This document shows, piece by piece, positions 15,729 to 20,613 of a stretch of 20,613 nt of DNA. The notes beneath the pieces are model-generated. The model was not told the origin of the DNA, made no database searches, and was given only the letters and a program-made list of their open reading frames with translations. Position 1 is the stretch's first letter; each line of letters starts with the position of its first letter. A program made the position numbers and the translations under genes. The DNA is from Pseudomonadota bacterium. Lineage in GTDB: Bacteria > Pseudomonadota > Alphaproteobacteria > Sphingomonadales > Sphingomonadaceae. The stretch covers positions 1 to 20,613 of the forward strand of contig JAEZZI010000025.1 in assembly GCA_023418595.1 (NCBI GenBank), read 5' to 3'.

Positions 15729-15798
15729 GATTCATTAACCTAACCCCGTCTGAAGGCAAAAGGTTAATTTCTTCCTAACCGGCCTGAGTCCACGAGTC
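15729..15798 (-). promoter_or_regulatory. ctrA control region: CtrA-like boxes and three GANTC sites
   Basis: On the minus strand TTAG-N7-TTAACC (15764-15780 on plus coordinates) matches the TTAA-N7-TTAAC CtrA consensus with one mismatch. A second TTAACC half-site (plus strand) lies at 15735-15740. GANTC, the CcrM methylation target, occurs at 15729-15733, 15786-15790 and 15794-15798. In Caulobacter ctrA is controlled both by CtrA itself and by GANTC methylation; a similar design is inferred here. Confidence 0.7.
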
Positions 15799-15811
15799 GC
15801 GCGATGACGCG

Positions 15812-16723
15812 TCAGACCGAAGTCGGACAGATCGATCGGAAGGCTTTCGCGAAATGGTCGATCAGCGCCTCGACGCGCGCCGGGCGCAGCGTGCCGGGCG
15901 GGGTCAGAAGGTGGAGCGAGACCGGGCGCGCGGTCCATTCGGGCAGGATCGCCTCGAGCGACCCATCAGCGAGTTCGCGGTCGATGATGAATTCGGGCAG
16001 GAAGGCGATTCCGAGCCCGGCGACGAGGGCAGGTACCATCGCGTCGCCATTGTCGGTACGAAGCGGTCCTGACAGACGCACCGCGGCTTCCTCGCCGCCC
16101 GGCCCGGTGAACCGCCACAGGTCGGGATTAGCGAGGTTGGTATAGGCGAAACAGCGATGATGACCGAGGTCGGCCGGGTGTCGCGGGCGGCCATGCGCGT
16201 CGAGATAGGCGGGCGATGCGACCAGATGCGCGCGGATCGGCGACAGGGTGCGCGCGCGCAGGCTGCTGTCTGGCAGGTCGGCGATGCGCAGCGCGATGTC
16301 GATGCGGTCGGCGACGATATCGACCTTTGCGTCCGACAGGGTGAGGTCGATTTCGACCTGCGGGTGATCGCCCAGGAAATCCGCGACCGCAGCGCCGACA
16401 TGGCGGATGCCGAAGGTGAGGGGGGCGGCGACGCGGATGCGACCGGACAGCGCGCCCGCACTATCCCGCGCGGCTTCTTCCGCGGCTTCGGCTTCGGCGA
16501 GGATGCGCTTCGCGCGGTCGTGCAGGCTCTGCCCTGCTTCGGTCAGGGTGATGCGACGCGAAGTGCGGTGGAACAGATCGGTGCCGAGCCGCTCCTCCAG
16601 CCGCTTGATTGCCTTGGAGACGGTGGCCTTCGACACACCGGTGGCGGTGGCGGCTTCGCTGAACGAGCGGTGCTCGACGACGCGGGCGAACAGCGCCCAG
16701 GCTTCGAAATCGGGAAGGTTCAT
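15812..16723 (-). CDS. LysR family transcriptional regulator
   Basis: This is a 303-residue LysR-type regulator. The N-terminal winged helix-turn-helix (residues 1-60) reads FARVVEHRSFSEAATATGVS, then KATVSKAIKRLEERLGTDLF and HRTSRRITLTEAG. The remainder is the substrate-binding fold with an effector cleft (APLTFGIRH, SDAKVDIVADRIDIALRI, VPALVAGLGIAFLPEFI), resembling the CrgA/AaeR-like group. The ATG at 16723 is chosen because GGAGG lies seven bases upstream; the longer frame to 16777 runs into the divergent promoter. The pirin gene starts 120 bases away on the opposite strand, the classical arrangement for a LysR regulator and its target. The inducer is unknown. Confidence 0.93.
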   Translation of the reverse strand: MNLPDFEAWALFARVVEHRSFSEAATATGVSKATVSKAIKRLEERLGTDLFHRTSRRITLTEAGQSLHDRAKRILAEAEAAEEAARDSAGALSGRIRVAAPLTFGIRHVGAAVADFLGDHPQVEIDLTLSDAKVDIVADRIDIALRIADLPDSSLRARTLSPIRAHLVASPAYLDAHGRPRHPADLGHHRCFAYTNLANPDLWRFTGPGGEEAAVRLSGPLRTDNGDAMVPALVAGLGIAFLPEFIIDRELADGSLEAILPEWTARPVSLHLLTPPGTLRPARVEALIDHFAKAFRSICPTSV

Positions 16724-16759
16724 GCGCGGCCTCCGGACGGTCCGCCACGATATACCTTC

Positions 16760-16790
16760 GAAACAATCCGTTTCCAACGTTTCCGTTTAC
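16760..16790. promoter_or_regulatory. Candidate LysR operator between lysR and pirin
   Basis: GAAAC-AATCC-GTTTC (16760-16774) is a perfect interrupted palindrome. It is followed by CGTTTC and CGTTTAC, giving three roughly ten-base-spaced GTTTC-like repeats, one helical turn apart. It lies midway in the divergent 120-base gap, where LysR regulators usually bind. Assignment to this regulator is inference. Confidence 0.5.
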
Positions 16791-16843
16791 GCGCTTCCTC
16801 GATTTCCTATCTTGGCGGTAATACCAAACAGGAGTTCTCGGAC

Positions 16844-17542
16844 ATGATCGAGAAACGTGCATTTGAAACGCTGGGCCATGCCGATCACGGCTGGCTGAAC
16901 GCGCGGCATCATTTCAGCTTTGCCAATTATTACAATCCGCAGCGGATGGGTTGGGGCGCGATCCGCGTGTGGAACGACGACGAGATCGCCGCGAACAGTG
17001 GTTTCCCGCCGCATCCGCACCGCGACATGGAGATCATCACCTATGTTCGGTCGGGCGCGATCACCCATCAGGATTCGATGGGCAATCGGGGCCGCACCGG
17101 CGCGGGCGACGTTCAGGTGATGTCGGCGGGAACGGGCGTCCGTCACGCGGAATATAATCTGGAGCCTGAGCAGACGACGTTGTTCCAGATCTGGATCGAA
17201 CCCAAAAGGCCGGGCGGTTCGCCGTCATGGGGCGCCAAGCCGTTCCCAAAGGGCGAGCGGTCGGGCAAGTTCGTGACGCTGGCCAGCGGTTTCGCCGAGG
17301 ATGCCGATGCGTTGCCCATCCGTGCCGATGCGCGGGTGATGGGGGCGACGCTGAAGTCGGGCGAAAGCGTCGATTACGCGGTGGGCGAAGGGCGGCATGT
17401 CTATCTCGTGCCCGCGACCGGTGCGCTCGACATTGACGGCGTCCGCTTCGACGCGCGCGACGGCGCGGCGTTGAAGGGCGGCCAGACGGTGAAGATCACC
17501 GCGATCGACGAAGCCGAAATCGTGCTGGTGGATTCGGAATAA
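16844..17542 (+). CDS. Pirin family protein
   Basis: Pirins are bicupin proteins; several bacterial members bind iron and oxidise quercetin, others affect redox or central metabolism. The 232-residue product keeps the four metal ligands in the order and spacing of human pirin: H57 and H59 (FPPHPHRDMEI), H101 and E103 (GVRHAEYN). The conserved ITYVRSGAITHQDSMGN and GDVQVMSAGTG are also present. The C-terminal cupin is more divergent. The ATG at 16844 has AGGAG about nine bases upstream; the frame is open further 5' only because it runs antisense to the LysR gene. It is probably controlled by the divergent LysR regulator. Its substrate cannot be predicted. Confidence 0.94.
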   Translation: MIEKRAFETLGHADHGWLNARHHFSFANYYNPQRMGWGAIRVWNDDEIAANSGFPPHPHRDMEIITYVRSGAITHQDSMGNRGRTGAGDVQVMSAGTGVRHAEYNLEPEQTTLFQIWIEPKRPGGSPSWGAKPFPKGERSGKFVTLASGFAEDADALPIRADARVMGATLKSGESVDYAVGEGRHVYLVPATGALDIDGVRFDARDGAALKGGQTVKITAIDEAEIVLVDSE

Positions 17543-17563
17543 GCCTGCCCATCCCAACCTAAC

Positions 17564-17640
17564 CGTCATGCCAGCGAAAGCTGGCATCTCAAGCCGGATT
17601 TATATGCCGCCTGAGTCGCCTGCTTCCGCAGGGGAGACGG
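17564..17640. repeat. Paired-hairpin repeat, family B (B3)
   Basis: The left hairpin TGCCAGCGAAAGCTGGCA with TCTCAAGCCGG resembles B2. The right half GCCTGAGTCGCCTGC then TTCCGCAGGGGAGACGG is the reverse complement of the left half type of B1, so the halves are mixed between copies. It starts 21 bases after the pirin stop codon. Confidence 0.8.
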
Positions 17641-17665
17641 TCTCCTTTCTGACCGGAGTTTCCCG

Positions 17666-18268
17666 ATGACCAAAGTTCTCGTCCTCTATTATTCTTCCTA
17701 CGGCCACCTGTCGCAGATGGCGGATGCCGTCGCCGAGGGTGCTCGGTCTGCGGGTGCCGAAGTCGATGTCCTCCGCGTGCCCGAAACCGCGCCTGCCGAA
17801 GTCGCGGCGGCGGCGGGGTTCAAATCGGATCATACCCATGCGCTGATCTCCGGCGTCGAGGCGCTTTCCGATTACGACGCGATCATCGTCGGCGCGCCCA
17901 CCCGGTTCGGGCGGATGCCGAGTCAGATGGCTAGCTTTCTCGACCAGGCGGGCGGGCTGTGGTTCCGAGGGAGCCTGAACGGCAAGGTCGGCGCGGCCTT
18001 CACCTCGACCGCCAGCCAGCACGGCGGGCAGGAGACGACCCTGTTCTCGGTCATCACCAACTTGCTGCATTTCGGCATGACGATCGTCGGGCTGGATTAC
18101 GGCTTTGCCGGGCAGATGGGCGTCGATGAGGTGAAGGGCGGATCGCCCTATGGCGCGACCACGATCGCGGATGGCGACGGCAGCCGGATGCCTTCGCAGA
18201 CCGAACTCGACGGCGCGCGCTATCAGGGAAAGCGCGTCGCAGAGGTTGCCGCCAAGCTTCACGGCTGA
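17666..18268 (+). CDS. wrbA: NAD(P)H:quinone oxidoreductase WrbA
   Basis: WrbA is a flavodoxin-fold FMN enzyme that reduces quinones by two electrons, limiting redox cycling and oxidative stress. The 200 residues show the FMN phosphate loop (LVLYYSSYGHLSQMADAVAEG), the PTRFGRMPSQMASFLDQ segment, TSTASQHGGQETTL, and the late GSPYGATTIADGDGSRMPS typical of type IV enzymes. The length matches the family. The ATG has GGAG eight bases upstream. It follows pirin by 123 bases with repeat B3 between; another redox-linked gene, but not clearly one operon. Confidence 0.97.
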   Translation: MTKVLVLYYSSYGHLSQMADAVAEGARSAGAEVDVLRVPETAPAEVAAAAGFKSDHTHALISGVEALSDYDAIIVGAPTRFGRMPSQMASFLDQAGGLWFRGSLNGKVGAAFTSTASQHGGQETTLFSVITNLLHFGMTIVGLDYGFAGQMGVDEVKGGSPYGATTIADGDGSRMPSQTELDGARYQGKRVAEVAAKLHG

Positions 18269-18275
18269 CGCGGCA

Positions 18276-18316
18276 GCGCCGCCGCTCCTGTCCCCTCCCT
18301 CAAGGGGCGGCGGCGC
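18276..18316 (+). terminator. Strong hairpin after wrbA, possible terminator
   Basis: GCGCCGCCGC (18276-18285) and GCGGCGGCGC (18307-18316) form a perfect ten-base stem eight bases after the wrbA stop codon, with CCCC and GGGG in the loop able to extend pairing. No T tract follows, so it may stabilise the mRNA end rather than terminate by itself. Confidence 0.5.
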
Positions 18317-18336
18317 AAGACCTACCAGCCCGTACC

Positions 18337-18413
18337 CGTTCGTTTCGAGCGAAGTCGAGAAGCGCTGGCTCTGCGCCAAACTCACGTTTCTCGACTATGC
18401 TCGAAACGAACGG
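18337..18413. repeat. Inverted repeat, family C (C2)
   Basis: The arms CCGTTCGTTTCGAGC and GCTCGAAACGAACGG are perfect reverse complements, with AGTCGAGA/TCTCGACT pairing continuing inward, giving a long hairpin around AGCGCTGG. It lies between wrbA and the pseudouridine synthase and ends directly before that gene's probable ribosome binding site. Confidence 0.85.
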
Positions 18414-18420
18414 AGGGGGA

Positions 18421-19161
18421 ATGCTGGCAAAAGGGGCGAGCGGATGGCATGGACCCGCCATGTTATCCGACCATGTCCTGTTCATCGACGGCGAAGCCAT
18501 CATCATCGACAAGCCTTCGGGGCTACCGGTCGATCGCCCGCGCGACCGATCGCGCAGTGTCGAGGATAAGCTGGGCGACCTGACCTTCGGCTTCATGCGC
18601 GAGCCGCTGCCGGTGCACCGGCTCGATCGCGACACGTCGGGTTGCCTGCTGCTCGCGCGCAATCCCAAGGCTCACAAACGGTTTCAGCAGGCGTTCGAGG
18701 GTGGGCAGGTCTCCAAACGCTATGTCGCGGTGCTCGACGGCATTCCCGAGGGTGAGGGCGGCACGATCGAACTCGCGCTGTCGAAGATCAGCAGTCGCGA
18801 GGAAGGCTGGCGGATGACCGGTGATCCGCACGGCAAGGCGGCGGTGACACGTTGGGAAAAACTGGCCGAGCGCGACGGCGGAGCGCTGGTCGCCTTCTAT
18901 CCCGAAACGGGGCGCACGCATCAGATCCGGGTTCATGCCGCCGAAGGGCTGGGCGTGCCGGTGGTCGGCGATCCCGTCTATGGCCGGGGTGGCCGGCCGA
19001 TGCTGCTGCATTCGGCATATCTGTCGGTACCGCGTGCGGGCAAGCCGCCGGTCGAGGCGATCGCGCCCCTGCCGCGCCGATTTGTCGAAGCCGGATTTAC
19101 CGAGGAAGAGGCGAGGATTTTCCCGAGCGAGGACGCCGCGCCCGACGCGAGCGATGGCTGA
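18421..19161 (+). CDS. RluA-family pseudouridine synthase
   Basis: This enzyme isomerises uridine to pseudouridine in rRNA or tRNA. The roughly 246-residue product has the catalytic aspartate in VHRLDRDTSGCLLLAR (D69), the early IDKPSGLPV motif, and ETGRTHQIRVHAAEGLGVPVVGDPVYG near the end; there is no S4 domain. RluA, RluC/D and TruC-like specificities cannot be distinguished. The ATG at 18421 has GGAGGGGG four bases upstream, just outside repeat C2. The ATG at 18460 (MLSDHVLFIDG, 233 aa) fits the conserved N-terminus but has no clear ribosome binding site. The stop codon overlaps the arfB start by eight bases, so the two are translationally coupled. Confidence 0.92.
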   Translation: MLAKGASGWHGPAMLSDHVLFIDGEAIIIDKPSGLPVDRPRDRSRSVEDKLGDLTFGFMREPLPVHRLDRDTSGCLLLARNPKAHKRFQQAFEGGQVSKRYVAVLDGIPEGEGGTIELALSKISSREEGWRMTGDPHGKAAVTRWEKLAERDGGALVAFYPETGRTHQIRVHAAEGLGVPVVGDPVYGRGGRPMLLHSAYLSVPRAGKPPVEAIAPLPRRFVEAGFTEEEARIFPSEDAAPDASDG

Positions 19162-19561
19162 TTACGTCATCCCGGACGCAGCGATCGTCGAGGAGCGCTT
19201 CCTCGCCGCATCGGGACCGGGCGGGCAGAACGTCAACAAGGTGGCGACCGCGGTGCAGTTGCGGGTCGATGTCTATCGGTTGGGGCTGGCGCCCTATGTC
19301 TATGCCAAGCTGAAGGAGCTTGCGGGCAGCCGGATGACGGCGGCGGGCGAACTCATCATCACCGCGCGGCGGTTTCGCACCCAGGACGCCAACCGCAGCG
19401 ATGCGCGTGCGCGGGCGGGCGAACTCGTCGTCAAGGCGCATGAGCGCGACGCGCGGCGGGTAAAGACCAAGCCGAGCAAGGCCGCGAAAGCGCGACGGGT
19501 GGATGCGAAGAAAAGCCGGTCGGCGGTGAAGGCGGGGCGGGGAAGGGTTTCGTTCGATTGA
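19154..19561 (+). CDS. arfB: Alternative ribosome-rescue factor ArfB (YaeJ-like)
   Basis: ArfB is a peptidyl-tRNA hydrolase that frees ribosomes stalled on mRNAs without a stop codon. The 135-residue product has the GGQ catalytic motif in SGPGGQNVNK (GGQ at 23-25), a short RF1/RF2-like domain (to about residue 100), and a basic, Lys/Arg/Ala-rich C-terminal tail (KAAKARRVDAKKSR), the part that enters the empty mRNA channel. Full-length release factors are ruled out by size and lack of codon-recognition domains. The ATG at 19154 lies inside the end of the pseudouridine synthase gene. Pairing with a ribosome-modification enzyme suggests one translation-related operon. Confidence 0.95.
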   Translation: MADYVIPDAAIVEERFLAASGPGGQNVNKVATAVQLRVDVYRLGLAPYVYAKLKELAGSRMTAAGELIITARRFRTQDANRSDARARAGELVVKAHERDARRVKTKPSKAAKARRVDAKKSRSAVKAGRGRVSFD

Positions 19562-19580
19562 TTTGGTGTCATCCCTCAAT

Positions 19581-19664
19581 CCGTTCGCATTGAGTTTGCC
19601 GAAATGCTGTTCTTCTTGGTTCGAAGAAAGAAGGACAGTGCTTCGACAAGCTCAACACGAACGG
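19581..19664. repeat. Inverted repeat, family C variant (C3)
   Basis: The left arm CCGTTCGCATTGAGTTTG and right arm CAAGCTCAACACGAACGG are imperfect inverted copies about 48 bases apart, the right one within TGCTTCGACAAGCTCAACAC. The outer CCGTTCG ends are shared with C2. I recall this core as widespread in sphingomonad genomes. It starts 19 bases after arfB's stop codon. Confidence 0.75.
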
Positions 19665-19699
19665 TAAGGAGGGCAAACTTTTTAGTCAGGACACCACAC

Positions 19700-20185
19700 A
19701 TGTACGCGTTTGATATCACCACCGATGACAAGCCCACGCTCTATCGCGACCTGACGGAAGCGATCGATGCCGTCACCACAGGCGAACCCGACCCCATCGC
19801 CAACATGGCCAATGTCGCGGCGTTGCTGTGGCAATTCCTGCCCGATCTGAACTGGGCGGGCTTCTACCGCACGGTCGGCGCGGACGAGCTGGTGCTTGGC
19901 CCGTTTCAGGGGAAGGCGGCATGCATCCGCATCCCGTTCGGGCGCGGAGTGTGCGGCACGGCGGCGGCGAGCGGTGAGACGCAACTGGTCGAGGATGTCC
20001 ACGCCTTTCCCGGCCACATCGCCTGCGACGCCGACAGCCGTTCCGAACTGGTGGTGCCGGTTATGCGTGACGGGCAGATAATCGCGGTGATCGATCTCGA
20101 CAGCCCCAGCCCGGCGCGCTTCGATGCCGAGGATGCGCGCGGAGTCGAGGCGATCGCCGCGCTGCTCGCCGACCGGATCGGCTGA
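19700..20185 (+). CDS. msrC: Free methionine-(R)-sulfoxide reductase (GAF domain)
   Basis: This enzyme reduces free methionine-R-sulfoxide, part of oxidative damage repair. The 161-residue single GAF-domain protein has NWAGFYR, the C75-(x9)-C85 pair (CIRIPFGRGVCG), C109 (HIACDADSRSELVVPV) and VIDLDSPSPARFDAED. The three cysteines have the same spacing as C84, C94 and C118 of the E. coli enzyme, so catalysis is likely intact. The ATG at 19700 has AGGA nine bases upstream; the open frame back to 19604 passes through repeat C3 and is not used. It stands alone after arfB. Confidence 0.95.
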   Translation: MYAFDITTDDKPTLYRDLTEAIDAVTTGEPDPIANMANVAALLWQFLPDLNWAGFYRTVGADELVLGPFQGKAACIRIPFGRGVCGTAAASGETQLVEDVHAFPGHIACDADSRSELVVPVMRDGQIIAVIDLDSPSPARFDAEDARGVEAIAALLADRIG

Positions 20186-20242
20186 ACCTGCGTCCCGTAA
20201 CGGCGAGCACTGCGCCCGCTTTGCCTCATTCTGGCACAGGGC

Positions 20243-20305
20243 TTAACCATAGAGTGCCGTCGGCGAATCGAGGGCGGGTGCGTTAAGCTGTTGTAAACCA
20301 GAGTC
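20243..20305 (+). promoter_or_regulatory. CtrA-like boxes and GANTC sites upstream of the last gene
   Basis: TTAACCAT (20243-20250) is the canonical CtrA half-site, and TTAA-N7-TAAACC (20283-20299) matches the full consensus with one mismatch. GANTC sites lie at 20264-20268 and 20301-20305. All fall 46-108 bases upstream of the ATG at 20351, which suggests cell-cycle control of that gene; this is inferred. Confidence 0.55.
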
Positions 20306-20350
20306 CGCCGGTGCCGATGACGGCCCGGTTTCGCCGAGGAGCAAAAGAAA

Positions 20351-20613
20351 ATGCGCGCCGTGATCGTCCTCATGCTGGCAGCATCGCCGTTGGCGCTTGC
20401 AGTACCGGCCGATGCCCAGAGCGTCATTCAGGACGGGCGCTGGGTGACGGGCAAGCCGAAGCCCGCGCCGACGCCGCCCCCGCCGCCACCTGCTCCGGTC
20501 GAGCAAGCCGCGCCGGTCGCGCCCGCGCCCGCGACCGTTCCCGATGCGCCGATCGCGGCACCGCCCGCTGCGCCCGCGCCGCAATTCGCCCCGCGCGCCG
20601 AAGTGGTGCAGCC
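20351..20613 (+). CDS. Secreted Pro/Ala-rich protein, 3' end missing
   Basis: This is the first 87 codons of a gene cut by the window end. The ATG has GAGGAG about ten bases upstream. Residues 1-22 form a signal peptide (MRAVIVLMLAASPLALAVPA, probable cut after ADA or nearby). The mature start is QSVIQDGRWVTGKPKP, followed by a long run made almost entirely of Pro, Ala, Val and a few Gln and Glu. The export signal and extended Pro/Ala spacer point to a periplasmic, surface or envelope-spanning protein. I do not recognise the family and the functional domain is beyond the window. CtrA-like boxes upstream hint at cell-cycle control. Confidence 0.75.
   Translation, partial: MRAVIVLMLAASPLALAVPADAQSVIQDGRWVTGKPKPAPTPPPPPPAPVEQAAPVAPAPATVPDAPIAAPPAAPAPQFAPRAEVVQ

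Noticed and set aside
89..19664. CRISPR array
   Set aside because: The repeats are dispersed, palindromic, variable and not separated by regular unique spacers; no cas genes are present.

Overview
The window looks like chromosomal DNA from a high-GC alphaproteobacterium, most likely a sphingomonad (Sphingomonas or a close relative). The evidence is a recognisable CtrA master regulator, the mtaB-ftsY-yciB and ffh-rpsP-rimM clusters, an Ala/Glu-rich tail on ribosomal protein bS16, and several families of short palindromic repeats whose cores I associate from memory with sphingomonad genomes. No database search was possible. The first 62 bases are an almost pure C run, which suggests a contig end with sequencing or assembly noise. 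No phage, plasmid, transposase, CRISPR, tRNA or rRNA was found.

Layout. Positions 145-3237 (minus strand) hold yciB (septation protein A), ftsY (SRP receptor) and mtaB (tRNA methylthiotransferase), read in the order mtaB-ftsY-yciB. A DUF924 gene (3236-3811) starts divergently from mtaB with overlapping start codons, and converges on a membrane GGDEF/EAL protein (3786-5423, minus). Positions 5652-8248 (plus) hold ffh, rpsP and rimM; the usual followers trmD and rplS are absent. Positions 8378-11093 (minus) hold a PepSY-TM protein, a small DUF2946 protein and the Leu/Phe/Arg-type aminoacyl-tRNA-protein transferase bpt. ilvA (11377-12621, minus) is divergent from a secreted amidohydrolase (12929-14650, plus). 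ctrA (14962-15669) and a LysR regulator (15812-16723) are on the minus strand, and the LysR gene is divergent from a pirin gene (16844-17542). The plus strand then carries wrbA, an RluA-type pseudouridine synthase overlapping arfB, msrC (free methionine-R-sulfoxide reductase) and the 5' part of a secreted Pro/Ala-rich protein cut by the window end.

Functional themes. Both protein partners of the signal recognition particle (Ffh and FtsY) are here, about 4 kb apart. Translation and RNA quality functions recur: mtaB, rimM, bS16, the RluA-like enzyme, ArfB and Bpt. Redox and repair functions are WrbA, pirin and MsrC. Cell-cycle control is represented by ctrA, whose upstream region has CtrA-like sites and three GANTC (CcrM-type) sites. 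A similar combination sits in front of the last, truncated gene.

The most striking non-genic structure is a set of thirteen short paired-hairpin elements in four families. Nearly all lie within about 70 bases of a gene's stop codon and most within 25. One has become the last 33 codons of mtaB. I found no convincing new defence, mobile or metabolic system; the repeats and the CtrA/GANTC regions are the best leads.
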